Assembly: GCA_964559075.1 (NCBI GenBank)
Contig: CAZLGJ010000003.1
Coordinates: forward strand, 1-53,868
Reading direction: 5' to 3'
From: Opacimonas sp964559075
Lineage (GTDB): Bacteria > Pseudomonadota > Gammaproteobacteria > Enterobacterales > Alteromonadaceae
Length of the DNA stretch: 53,868 nt
A program made the position numbers and the translations under genes. Positions 33,593 to 42,902 of this stretch are shown piece after piece. The stretch's first letter is position 1; each line of letters begins with the position of its first letter. Under the pieces are notes generated by a model. That model was not told the DNA's origin. It worked only from the letters and a program-made list of their open reading frames with translations, and ran no database searches.

Positions 33593-34357
33593 ATGTCTTC
33601 ATCGCTGTCTCCAAGCCCCGTTTTATTTGTCCCTGGCACCTTGTGTAACGCGCGTTTATTTGCGCCACAACAAGCGTATCTTAGCGATCGTGGCATCGAG
33701 TCCATGGTCGCATCACTTGACGGGGGCAACACGATAACCGCCATGGCGAGCCGTATCTTAGCCGATGCGCCGCCAACCTTTGCCCTTGCAGGCTTGTCGA
33801 TGGGCGGCATCATCGCATTTGAGATCATGCGTCAAGCGCCAGAACGCGTCACGCACTTGGCGTTATTAGACACCAATAGCCGTGCCGAAACGCCCGAAAA
33901 ACTTACCAGTAGACTGCTTACCATAGATGCTATTGATAAACTGGAGTTAGATGGCAGTGAAGGGCTGATTCCCTTTGTGGAGTATTCATTGTTCCCCAAC
34001 TATACCGCCGCATCTGAGCCGCAACTAAGCCAGATCAAACAAACGGTACTATGTATGGCAGCCGAAACTACCTGGCCCGTCGGCAAAGCACAAATGCAAG
34101 CGCTTAACACCCGTACAGATAGTGTGGCGACGTTAGCTAACATTCGTATTCCCACTACCATCATTTGTGGTGCCCAAGACAAGCTGTGCTCTATCGAGCG
34201 ACATACGTTCATCGCTCAACACATTCCTCATGCACATTTAGAAGTCTTGCCAGAATGTGGACATTTGAGTACGCTTGAACGACCCGAATTAGTTAACCCA
34301 CTGTTATTACAGTGGCTTCAAATGGAACACCATGATGAATGCAGCGCAGCGCTTTAA
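33593..34357 (+). CDS. Alpha/beta-fold hydrolase
   Basis: A 254-residue alpha/beta hydrolase. The nucleophile elbow GLSMGG lies at about residues 67-72; the acid is probably Asp in CGAQDKL (about 192), and the His is in ECGHLSTLERP (about 222). It has no signal peptide, so it acts in the cytoplasm on an ester, lactone, thioester or C-C bond. AAGGAAAA precedes the ATG. It overlaps the aldolase gene by 26 bp, so the two are translated together. Confidence 0.9.
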   Translation: MSSSLSPSPVLFVPGTLCNARLFAPQQAYLSDRGIESMVASLDGGNTITAMASRILADAPPTFALAGLSMGGIIAFEIMRQAPERVTHLALLDTNSRAETPEKLTSRLLTIDAIDKLELDGSEGLIPFVEYSLFPNYTAASEPQLSQIKQTVLCMAAETTWPVGKAQMQALNTRTDSVATLANIRIPTTIICGAQDKLCSIERHTFIAQHIPHAHLEVLPECGHLSTLERPELVNPLLLQWLQMEHHDECSAAL

Positions 34358-35096
34358 AGATGCATTAGCTCAACAATGCTTACAAGTCGGCACTTTTGTC
34401 AAAACGCCTTCAATGATGATTGCCGCAGTGTTGGCACTATCTCCTCTGGATGTCTACTGTTTAGATACAGAGCATGCTCCATTTGATCGCAGCGCGATTG
34501 ACGCTGCAATATTAGCATTCCGTGCGCATGATAAAGCGGTGGTGGTGCGCCTACGTGATAGCGGTGACAGCGAGATCCTCAACGCGCTAGATTGCGGTGC
34601 CTCAGGGATTGTGGTGCCGCATGTGGACAGTGTTGAAACAGCACAACGCATTGTACAAAAAAGTTTCTATGGTCCTGCAGGTCGAGGTTATGCAGGCTCC
34701 TCGCGTTTTGCCAATTATACTCACAATGGCTTATCCGATAATTTGGTAAACAACCGTGAGCAAACCACGGTTATCGCCCAGATTGAAGATTTAAGTGCGC
34801 TTGCCTGTATTGATGACATCATGGCCGTGGATGGCATTGATTGTTTTTTTATTGGCGTCATGGATCTCACTGTGGCATTAGGTGCAACCAGTGCCGATGC
34901 GCAAGTTGTTACAGAGGCAATCGAGCAAATCATTACAGCGGCAAAGCAATATCAGCGATGTTTAGGCATGTTTGTCCCAACTACTGATGCGGTATCGCAT
35001 TGGCAAGCGCAGGGCGTATCGCTATTTATGCTCAACTCCGATCACGGTTTTATCAAACAAGGTGCTGCCGCAATGGTCGCAGCAATTAAAGAATAA
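34332..35096 (+). CDS. HpcH/HpaI-family aldolase
   Basis: A 254-residue class II-type aldolase of the HpcH/HpaI (4-hydroxy-2-oxoheptanedioate aldolase) family. Visible are the LDTEHAPFD metal-site and catalytic region, VVVRLRD with the conserved Arg, GIVVPHVDSVE, AQIEDLSAL and GVMDLTVALG. These enzymes cleave a 2-oxo-4-hydroxy acid to pyruvate (or glyoxylate-type product) and an aldehyde. Start at ATG 34332 or the next codon, overlapping the hydrolase. Its presence suggests that the pathway ends in retro-aldol cleavage. Confidence 0.92.
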   Translation: MMNAAQRFKDALAQQCLQVGTFVKTPSMMIAAVLALSPLDVYCLDTEHAPFDRSAIDAAILAFRAHDKAVVVRLRDSGDSEILNALDCGASGIVVPHVDSVETAQRIVQKSFYGPAGRGYAGSSRFANYTHNGLSDNLVNNREQTTVIAQIEDLSALACIDDIMAVDGIDCFFIGVMDLTVALGATSADAQVVTEAIEQIITAAKQYQRCLGMFVPTTDAVSHWQAQGVSLFMLNSDHGFIKQGAAAMVAAIKE

Positions 35097-35137
35097 CATC
35101 CCATACCCAAGGGGAGCCCACTAAAAGGGGAACACAC

Positions 35138-36745
35138 ATGGCAGAATTTGGCTCACTTAACTGGACCATTCTTATCACCTATCTAGTAATTAACTTATTC
35201 ATTGGGTACTTGTTAAGTAAAAAAATCGCTACCGCAGAAGATTTTCACACCGGCTCCAAGGATATTCCTTGGTGGGCAATTGGGATATCGGTTGTGGCTA
35301 CCTATGTCAGCGCGCTAAGTTTTTTGGGTGGACCTGCATGGGCATATTCGAGCGGCATGTCGGTCATGGCCATCCATCTGAATTACCCATTAGTCATCAT
35401 TCTCACCATCACGTTTTTTTTGCCGTTCTTTTACAACTCTGGGGTCGCTTCCATCTATGAGTACGTCGAAAATCGCTTTGGGCCAAAAGCACGCGCGACC
35501 ATCTCAATTATCTTCTTGATCACCCAAGCACTATCCTCGGCTGCGGTGTTATACGCAACAGCTCTAGTATTAGAGTTTATTACCGGTGTAGATGTGATTT
35601 ACGCCATTGTAATCATCACTATCATTGCCCTTGTCTACACTTCAATGGGAGGGATCAGTGCGGTGATCTGGACGGACGTAGTTCAAGCGCTGATATTGCT
35701 GGTAGGCGCGCTCATTATATTTAATGCTCTGCTCGGTGAAATGCCTTCTGGTCTTGCTGAAACCCTGGCTCAACTCAAAAGCGAAGGCAAAACCGACCCG
35801 CTCAATTGGAATATGGATTGGCAAGTAGATACCACAGTGTGGGCCGGGGTGTTTGCAATGACGCTCTATCATACAACCGTTTATGGCGCGAACCAGATGA
35901 TGGTGCAGCGCACCTTGGCGGCAAAAAACATCGGTGATGCAAAAAAATCATTTTTAATGATGGGATTTGGCGCATTTTTTATCTACTTCTTATTTATCTT
36001 GTTAGGGATCCTCTTTTATCATTACTATGACGGGAAGCCCTTTGACAATAGCAACACTATTATCTTGGAGTTTGCCTACGAATACGGATTACCTGGATTG
36101 ATGGGGATCATCGCAGCAGCCGTGATGGCCGCTTCAATGTCGAGTTTGGACTCTGCGTTTAACTCCATGTCGACCGTTTCTACGATCGACTTTTATCAAA
36201 AGTACATGAAGCCGAATGCTGATGGTGAGCACTTACTTAAAGTAACGCGCTGGTTTACCTTGCTCTGGGCAATTGCCATTATTATTCCTGCGATTTTATA
36301 CTCGAACTCTCAAGGCTCAATTTTACAAGTGCTTACCAAAGTCGGCTCTTATTTTGTCGGTGCCAAATTATCTATTTTTGCACTAGGCTTCTTTACGCGA
36401 AACACCTCGGAGCGAGGACTTTTGGTCGGGGTTGCAGTAGGCTTTGTGGCAGTCTATTACACCGCTACGCAGACCAACGTTGCATGGCCTTGGTACGCGG
36501 TCATTGGGGGTGGAGTAAATATGGTAGTTTCTTACCTTGCCTCGTTAGCCTTAGATGGCAAACAAAACGTCGAGTCAGTGTATACCGTCAAAGGCCAGAT
36601 CGCGATGTACCAACGCGAACAGTTACCAGAAAAAGAGGGTAATTGGTATGTCGTACCAGGTAAATTCGACACACCATCTTACTGGTTGTTGGGATTTTTT
36701 GTGCTAAGCCTGTTGGCGCTGTGGTTATTCAATTATCTCATTTAA
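35138..36745 (+). CDS. Sodium:solute symporter (SSS family)
   Basis: A 535-residue inner-membrane symporter with about 13 to 14 membrane helices. SALSFLGGPAWAYSSGM is the helix-1 type sodium-site region, YTSMGGISAVIWTDVVQ and AASMSSLDSAFNSMSTV are SSS signatures. Substrate is unknown; by context it brings the compound delivered by the TonB receptor into the cytoplasm. GGGG ribosome site. It follows the aldolase by 41 bp and is probably the last gene of the bicupin operon. The stop overlaps the convergent MetE-like gene by 4 bp. Confidence 0.93.
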   Translation: MAEFGSLNWTILITYLVINLFIGYLLSKKIATAEDFHTGSKDIPWWAIGISVVATYVSALSFLGGPAWAYSSGMSVMAIHLNYPLVIILTITFFLPFFYNSGVASIYEYVENRFGPKARATISIIFLITQALSSAAVLYATALVLEFITGVDVIYAIVIITIIALVYTSMGGISAVIWTDVVQALILLVGALIIFNALLGEMPSGLAETLAQLKSEGKTDPLNWNMDWQVDTTVWAGVFAMTLYHTTVYGANQMMVQRTLAAKNIGDAKKSFLMMGFGAFFIYFLFILLGILFYHYYDGKPFDNSNTIILEFAYEYGLPGLMGIIAAAVMAASMSSLDSAFNSMSTVSTIDFYQKYMKPNADGEHLLKVTRWFTLLWAIAIIIPAILYSNSQGSILQVLTKVGSYFVGAKLSIFALGFFTRNTSERGLLVGVAVGFVAVYYTATQTNVAWPWYAVIGGGVNMVVSYLASLALDGKQNVESVYTVKGQIAMYQREQLPEKEGNWYVVPGKFDTPSYWLLGFFVLSLLALWLFNYLI

Positions 36746-37863
36746 ACCATCGCCGTGCCTTCAGCTAAGGTCTTGAGTTTGGCAAAGGCGATGTCCGGGG
36801 CGACGGCACCATAACCAGCAAAGGTGCCAAAACCACAGTCGCTAGAAGCCACAACGCGCTCACGCCCTACAATGTCAACAAACTGTTTGACGCGCTGTGC
36901 GACCAGCTCGGGATGTTCAACAAAATTAGAGGTGCTATCGATCACGCCTGGCACCAATACTTTATTATCAGGGATATCTTGTTTGCGTTCAGCAAATACA
37001 GCCCATTCGTGACCATGGCGGGGATTTGCAGTCTCAAATAAGATCTGTGATGCATTGACTGACATCAGGGTATCAAACATTTTACGCATCGAAATATCGC
37101 AGACATGTGGCCCTTCATAGTTGCCCCAGCATATATGCATGCGCACTTTTTCTTTTGGTAAATCAGCGATGGCATGATTGAGCGCCTCGACATGGGTATT
37201 GGCAATTTTGATAAACTCATCATCGCTCAAATCATTGAATAACATGTGGCGTGATAAAGCCAAATCTGGGCAGTCTAGCTGCACATCAAAACCGGCATCA
37301 ACGATCGCGTGATACTCTGCTTTCATCACCTCTGCCAGCGCCTCCAAATATTGCTCTCGCGTGGCGTAGTATTGATTCGGCAAAAATAGCGCAATCACAC
37401 CTGGTGATGCTGCATTCATAAAACCGTGTTGCACACCGTGCGCGGTCATAGCCGCGCGTAAGTTTGCTAGGTCATTGCGCAGATCGCTCGTGCCTTTGCT
37501 TTTGATTTCACCGGTACAGAAGGGACGAGAATATGTTGGCGTACCACCTGATTTGGCGAGTTTTTCCAAAAAATCAGGGAACAGCTTTAGATCCGCTGGA
37601 GCGTTGCGCGGGCTATCGCCCTCAAAGCCCGTATAACGGTCTTTAACATAAGTCGCGTAGGATATCTTGGAGGTTTCACCGTCTGAGACAATGCTCACCC
37701 CAGCTGCTTTTTGTTTAGCCACAGTATCTAACACCGCACTGGTCATGGTGTTATCGAATGTATCCTGATCGTAAGCCTGTTGTTGCTCTCGAGCAAAAAT
37801 CAAATCGACCACAGCTTGTGAGCGTGGCAAGGAGCCTACATGAGTTGTTTTGATCGCTGTCAT
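36742..37863 (-). CDS. Stand-alone MetE C-terminal-like methyltransferase
   Basis: A 373-residue protein equal to the catalytic zinc domain of cobalamin-independent methionine synthase, without the N-terminal half. Opening TTHVGSLPRSQ, zinc ligands in HICWGN (His and Cys), Glu in FETANPRHGHEW, and Cys in ASSDCGFGTF are all present. The family includes methyl and alkyl transferases that use thiol acceptors. Co-location with the island suggests removal or transfer of a methyl group from the substrate, but a methionine-supply role is possible. ATG 37863 is preferred to 37905. It is convergent with the symporter and carries no TTCGAA box. Confidence 0.85.
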   Translation of the reverse strand: MTAIKTTHVGSLPRSQAVVDLIFAREQQQAYDQDTFDNTMTSAVLDTVAKQKAAGVSIVSDGETSKISYATYVKDRYTGFEGDSPRNAPADLKLFPDFLEKLAKSGGTPTYSRPFCTGEIKSKGTSDLRNDLANLRAAMTAHGVQHGFMNAASPGVIALFLPNQYYATREQYLEALAEVMKAEYHAIVDAGFDVQLDCPDLALSRHMLFNDLSDDEFIKIANTHVEALNHAIADLPKEKVRMHICWGNYEGPHVCDISMRKMFDTLMSVNASQILFETANPRHGHEWAVFAERKQDIPDNKVLVPGVIDSTSNFVEHPELVAQRVKQFVDIVGRERVVASSDCGFGTFAGYGAVAPDIAFAKLKTLAEGTAMV

Positions 37864-37958
37864 TATTTTATTTTGTTGGATAATTGTAAGCCAAATATAA
37901 AACAATTTAACAGGGATTGACAGGCAATCCGTTGCCCGTCAAAAAAGCTTCCGGAGTT

Positions 37959-38387
37959 TTATTGCGTCTCAAGCGAAGCAATAAGCCCGTTGACCGCTTC
38001 ACCATTGACTTTAGCAATAATTGCCACGTTAATGGAGTTACTGTAGTTGGCGAGTCGCTCCGCTTTGACCTCCGTCTCAGGGACGAGCAAATCCAGTTCT
38101 GCAACAAAGCGATGCATGTGTTTGCTCATCGTTTTGCGCTGTGGTTTTGATAAGGTGCGAGCGTACTTTTGCAGTGCATTCGCTTTGGCTTGTGCGATCG
38201 CTTGCTCCCTCGCTTGCGCTTTATCCTCTTGGCTAAATTGATAAGTGCCCACCGCAGAAATCGCGCGTAACTTTTGCGCTTGGGCATGCACAGAGGGTAA
38301 GAGAGTCATAATAAAAACAAATATAAAGAAACATTTATTAGTTTGGGTCTTCACGTAGTCCACATCAGAAAATGAGAAAGTAGGCAT
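37959..38387 (-). CDS. Small exported protein of unknown function
   Basis: A 142-residue protein with a likely signal peptide: basic residues, then CFFIFVFIMTLLPSVHAQA, cut near residue 36-38. The mature part begins LRAISAVGTYQFSQEDKAQAREQAIAQ... and has an alternating charge, helical stretch then strands (INVAIIAKVNGEAV). The AREQAIAQAKANAL helix recalls the N-terminal domain of FlgT or LPP20-type envelope proteins, a weak likeness only. A GTG start at 38354 (VKTQTNK) would give a more normal signal peptide. No conserved partner is adjacent. 95 bp upstream of the MetE-like gene, same strand. Confidence 0.6.
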   Translation of the reverse strand: MPTFSFSDVDYVKTQTNKCFFIFVFIMTLLPSVHAQAQKLRAISAVGTYQFSQEDKAQAREQAIAQAKANALQKYARTLSKPQRKTMSKHMHRFVAELDLLVPETEVKAERLANYSNSINVAIIAKVNGEAVNGLIASLETQ

Positions 38388-38428
38388 AGACTAGCAACCC
38401 CAATCTACAAAATGTATCAGCTTTTTTC

Positions 38429-38445
38429 CTAAGAAAATTTCTTAG
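38429..38445. repeat. Perfect short palindrome
   Basis: CTAAGAAAATTTCTTAG, 8-bp arms around a single centre base, in the 200-bp gap before the M16 peptidase. It could be a regulator site; no T run supports a terminator. Confidence 0.5.
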
Positions 38446-38588
38446 CTAGCGTGCTTTTTTTGCACTGCAATTTTGGTTGGATTGTCTCTTGTCGCATTTT
38501 TTTACAATATATTTACAAACTTGATGTTGAACAGGTTTTTTAGATTACCAATAATAGTCTTGATTACATTCATCATGGAGCGAGTTAT

Positions 38589-41321
38589 ATGATATTCCAC
38601 AAAGCGTTGCGCAACAGCACGTGGCTAACCTTAATTATTGGAAGTTTGCTGGCGTTGCCGGCACTGCAAGCCCAAGAAATCGATATCCCCTTTGAAAAAT
38701 TTACCCTCGATAACGGCCTTACCGTCATCGTGCATGAAGATCGCAAAGCGCCCGTTGTGGCTGTTGCTGTGTGGTATAAGGTCGGTTCCAAAGACGAACC
38801 CGCTGGCAAAACAGGATTTGCTCATTTATTTGAGCACCTGATGTTTAACGGCACGGAACACTATGACGACGAGTGGTTTAAACCCCTTCAAGAAGTCGGC
38901 GCAACAGGCCTAAATGGCACCACGTCATTTGATTACACCAACTATTTTCAAACCGTCCCCACCACCGCACTTGATCGCATCCTGTGGATGGAGTCTGATC
39001 GCATGGGGCATTTACTCGGCGCGGTAACGCAAGAAAAGTTAGACGAACAGCGCGGCGTGGTACAAAACGAAAAACGTCAGGGCGAGGACCAGCCGTATGG
39101 GATGGTATTTGATAGTATCATTGCCAACCTATTTCCCGATGAGCATCCCTACTCACACTTGCCAATTGGTTCCATGGAAGATTTGAACGATGCGTCTTTG
39201 GACGACGTCAAAGACTGGTTTGAAAAATTCTATGGAGCCGCCAATGCTATTGTGGTGCTAAGCGGTGATATTAATGCCACTGAAGCGCGTCCTCTGGTAG
39301 AAAAGTACTTCGGCCATATCGATGCAGGCCCACCTTTAACCAAAGTAACTGCTTGGGTACCCCAGCGCACAGATAACTCCCGGGAAGTGATGCAGGACAA
39401 AGTCCCACAAACGCGTATTTATCGCGTCTGGGTCGCGCCTGAAGACAACAATCCGGTATCGTCTGATCTGAGCGTAGCGGCCAGTATTTTAGGCGATGGA
39501 AAAAACTCACGTTTATACAAAGAACTGGCGTTTAACCAACAAATCGCCACTGATGCCGGCGTGTTTAACTATGAATTAAAACTCGCTTCTATTTTTGGCG
39601 TGTATGTGGATGTCGCACCGGGCCAAGACCCACAAAAAGTTGAAGCTGAAATGGAGAAAGTACTCAATGAATTTCTCGATAAACGCCCCTCATCATCTGA
39701 GGTAAAACTCGTCACCACCAAAACCAAAGCTAGCATCATTCGTGGCTTAGAGCAGGTCGGCGGCTTTAGTGGTAAAGCTGTAACCCTAGCCTCAGGTGAA
39801 CTCATCGCCGGCGATCCCGGTTACATTAATACAGAACTGGCGCGGCTTGCCGCGGTGACGCCAAAATCCGTGCAGCGCGCAGCTAATCGTTGGTTAAAAG
39901 ACGGTTGGCATCAGCTCACTGTCGAGCCGTTCCCGGAATACACCTCAGCCACAGCGCAAGTTGACCGCACAACAGGCCTACCGGACGTGACGGGAGAAAC
40001 CCAGCTGTCCTTCCCTAATATTGAGCGCGCCACCTTATCCAACGGCTTAGAAGTGGTGTTTGCGCGCCGTGCAACGGTGCCAGTCGTCAATATCGCGGTC
40101 TCGTTTGATGCCGGTTATGCCGCTGATGCTAACGGCACGTTAGGCGTTGCAAACTTTACTACTGCCATGCTGGATGAAGGTGCTGGCAAGCTCGATGCAT
40201 TAGAACTCGCCGCAGAGCTCGAAACACTCGGTGCAACCCTAGGCGCCGGCTCAAACTTAGACAGCACGATTGTTTCGATGTCGGCACTAACAGATAACCT
40301 TGAGGATTCATTGGCGATTTTTGGCGATGTCCTGTTACGCCCTACGTTTGCAGAGAGTGATATTGAGCGCGTGCGCAAACTAATTTTATCGAGCATCGCG
40401 CAGCAACAGGCGCGTCCGACTTCAATTGCGATTAACACCTTACCGCCTTTGATGTACGGAGATGGGCACGCTTATGGGATTCCCTTCTCAGGCACGGGCA
40501 CAGCCCAAAGCGTGGCAGAGATCACGCGTGAGCAGCTCATCTCATTCAAACAGCAGTGGTTACGTCCAGACAACGCGCGGCTCTTTGTGGTAGGTGATAC
40601 CACCTTAGCCACCATTGTTGATTTGCTTGAAGATGAACTCGGTGATTGGCAAGCCAAGGGCACCAAACCGACCAAGTCAATCGCCGAAGTGGCGTTGCCA
40701 GAACAAGGACGTGTCATTATCATCGATCGCCCCGGTTCAGCGCAGTCGCTGATCCTTGCTGGACATCTTGTGCCGCCAACCGGTGTAGCCAATAACATCG
40801 CTATTCAAGCAATGAATGAGACCCTTGGCGGAACCTTTACCGCACGCGTTAATATGAACCTGCGTGAGGATAAGGGCTGGGCTTACGGTGCCTACACTTT
40901 CATGCAAGACGCTAAAGGACAACGACCGTTTTTTGTATATGCACCGGTACAAACCGATAAAACCGTGGCCTCAATTGCAGAGCTACTTAAAGAGATCAAC
41001 GCCTACCAAGCTGACCGACCGCCAACAGTCGCCGAACTTGCAGCCGTGGTAGCGGATAACACCCGCTCTCTTCCGGGGCAGTATGAAACATCAGGTGCGG
41101 TTCTCAGCGCGTTTTTGACTGCCGAGCGATTTGGCCGGGCGCTGGATTATCCAACTTCACTACCGGCTCAGTATAACGCTTTGGATGTATCCCAGCTGCA
41201 AGAGGCTGCGAAGATCGTGCAGCCCAATAAGCTGATTTGGCTGATTGTCGGCGATGCCAGTCAGTTTAAAGATGAGCTCGCGGAACTTGGCCTTGGTGAG
41301 ATCAGCGTTCAAGCGATGTAG
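38589..41321 (+). CDS. M16-family zinc peptidase (pitrilysin type), two tandem domains
   Basis: A 910-residue periplasmic peptidase. A signal peptide (about 1-29, LALPALQAQ) is followed by an active M16 half with the inverted zinc motif HxxEH (HLFEH, His79, Glu82, His83) and a second M16 half from about 475 that lacks the motif (FDAGYAADANGTLGVANFTTAMLDEG), as is normal for these clam-shaped enzymes. It should cut peptides in the periplasm; target unknown. GGAG precedes the ATG. Stand-alone; the recD stop follows 2 bp after on the other strand. Confidence 0.93.
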   Translation: MIFHKALRNSTWLTLIIGSLLALPALQAQEIDIPFEKFTLDNGLTVIVHEDRKAPVVAVAVWYKVGSKDEPAGKTGFAHLFEHLMFNGTEHYDDEWFKPLQEVGATGLNGTTSFDYTNYFQTVPTTALDRILWMESDRMGHLLGAVTQEKLDEQRGVVQNEKRQGEDQPYGMVFDSIIANLFPDEHPYSHLPIGSMEDLNDASLDDVKDWFEKFYGAANAIVVLSGDINATEARPLVEKYFGHIDAGPPLTKVTAWVPQRTDNSREVMQDKVPQTRIYRVWVAPEDNNPVSSDLSVAASILGDGKNSRLYKELAFNQQIATDAGVFNYELKLASIFGVYVDVAPGQDPQKVEAEMEKVLNEFLDKRPSSSEVKLVTTKTKASIIRGLEQVGGFSGKAVTLASGELIAGDPGYINTELARLAAVTPKSVQRAANRWLKDGWHQLTVEPFPEYTSATAQVDRTTGLPDVTGETQLSFPNIERATLSNGLEVVFARRATVPVVNIAVSFDAGYAADANGTLGVANFTTAMLDEGAGKLDALELAAELETLGATLGAGSNLDSTIVSMSALTDNLEDSLAIFGDVLLRPTFAESDIERVRKLILSSIAQQQARPTSIAINTLPPLMYGDGHAYGIPFSGTGTAQSVAEITREQLISFKQQWLRPDNARLFVVGDTTLATIVDLLEDELGDWQAKGTKPTKSIAEVALPEQGRVIIIDRPGSAQSLILAGHLVPPTGVANNIAIQAMNETLGGTFTARVNMNLREDKGWAYGAYTFMQDAKGQRPFFVYAPVQTDKTVASIAELLKEINAYQADRPPTVAELAAVVADNTRSLPGQYETSGAVLSAFLTAERFGRALDYPTSLPAQYNALDVSQLQEAAKIVQPNKLIWLIVGDASQFKDELAELGLGEISVQAM

Positions 41322-41322
41322 G

Positions 41323-42902
41323 TTATGTCATAATTCGCTCGGCAAGCAGCCCTTGCCGAGTGACTTTGCGCTTGATTACTTGGGCAAAATCCGCCATGTC
41401 GCCATGTAAGGTGATCTTTTGTTTGGCACGAGTAATGCCCGTATATAGCAATTCTTTGGTCAGCAAGTTGGCCATCTGTTGTGACGGATTCCCTCCTGCG
41501 CTAAGTGCAGGTAGCATCAACAACACATGGGCAAATTCCGACCCTTGGCTTTTGNNNNNNNNNNCAAAAATCCTTTGTACTCTCCTGCAATAGGAAAATA
41601 CGCTCGCAGCACACCTTTATTGTCCTTCAACGTAATACCCACATCGCCATTGAACAAACCGATCTCCGCTTGGTTTTGTAAAATCATAATCGGTCTGCCG
41701 CTATACCAAGTCGATGCTTGTCCTGCAAGCGCATCAAAACGCAGCTTATCGATACGAGTCGCACACAATACCTGAAATGCCATGAAGGCACTGAATACAT
41801 CGGCTATGCCTTGATGATGGTGTTCCGGGTGCGCGTTATCCGCCTCAAACTGGGCAACAGCTACAAAATAAGGCGCATACGCACGCTTCGAGAACACCAC
41901 TGGGTCGCTTTGCGTGACCTGTACCATCTCATATTGGGCTGAGATAACCTTGGCAAACTCGTCATCTGCCATGGTATTGACCGCCTCAGCTATGGCCTTA
42001 ATAGCACCGCCAAAACGATAGGTGGTGTGCAAGTGCACCCGATTATTGGGTAAGGCACTCGCCATCGCGCCTAACACCGCCCCAGCTTCTACAGAAGCAA
42101 GCTGATCAGCATCGCCCATCAGCAGCAGTTTCGTATGCGCCGGTAATGCACTCACTAACCGCTGCATCATGCCAATATCCACCATTGACGCTTCATCCAC
42201 AACCAGCACATCGGCATCAAGCGGATGCTCAGCATCATGTTTAAACTCAGGACTACCATGTATGACACCAAGCAAAGTATGAATGGTCGACGCTTGCTCT
42301 GGGACAGCATCCAAGGCAGTGATGTGCTCAGCAAATAGCGGCCGCACGAACTCGTGATCGTGCTTGCCCTTATGAATAGACTCACTTAAGCGTGCCGCAG
42401 CCTTGCCCGTCGGCGCGGCCATTTTTATTTTTAGTTCAGGTGTTTGCTGCAATAGCAGAGCGAGAATTTTGACCACTGTGGTGGTTTTGCCCGTACCGGG
42501 GCCGCCGGTGATCACCGCGAGCTGTTTTCGCAGCACCAAATCTGCCGCCGCACGCTGATGTTCGTCGGCAAAATAAGGCACTAAATCAATCGCGTGCGAT
42601 GTTTGCGACTTCGCCAGTGACAGTAAGCGCGCGGCAAGCGCCGACTCGTGGTGCCAATAACGCTGAAAATATAAATACTCACCGTCCAGTACAAAAGCTG
42701 CGCTGCCATCTAGGCTCACGTCCGCTTGCTTTTTGACGAGGCCCTGCTCTTCACCAGAAAGACGTAAACAGGTGTGGCCCTGTTCGAGCTGTTGATAGAG
42801 TTTCGCAATGAGCTCAGCCCACTGGTGATCTTCGGGGGCAAAGAAGCGTGCCAGCTGTTGCGCAGTATTAAATTTACTGATTTTGTCTTTATCCGTGATC
42901 AT
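41323..42902 (-). CDS. recD: RecD, exodeoxyribonuclease V alpha subunit (interrupted by assembly gap)
   Basis: RecD is the fast 5'-3' helicase of RecBCD. Walker A GGPGTGKTTT (about 132-141), Walker B VVDEASMVD and the UvrD-like C-terminus KSQGSEFAHVLLMLPA...LYTGITRAK are present. A 10-N run breaks the reading frame between GEYKGFL and KSQGSEF. Family alignment from memory puts about 15-17 residues there, and the frame needs a gap of 2 mod 3 bases, so the N count is a placeholder and the gene is probably intact. It overlaps recB by 4 bp (ATGA). Cytoplasmic complex. Confidence 0.93.
41555..41564. other. Assembly gap (10 N) inside recD
   Basis: Ten N between TTTG and CAAAA. It falls in the RecD segment just before the KSQGSE motif and is too short for the expected missing codons. 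Confidence 0.97.

Noticed and set aside
37919..37940. GACAGGCAA / TTGCCCGTC hairpin as terminator before the MetE-like gene.
   Set aside because: On the relevant strand the T run precedes the stem instead of following it.
41323..41526. Separate small gene at 41323-41526.
   Set aside because: It is the RecD C-terminus (LLMLPALSAG...YTGITRAKQ) put out of frame by the 10-N gap.
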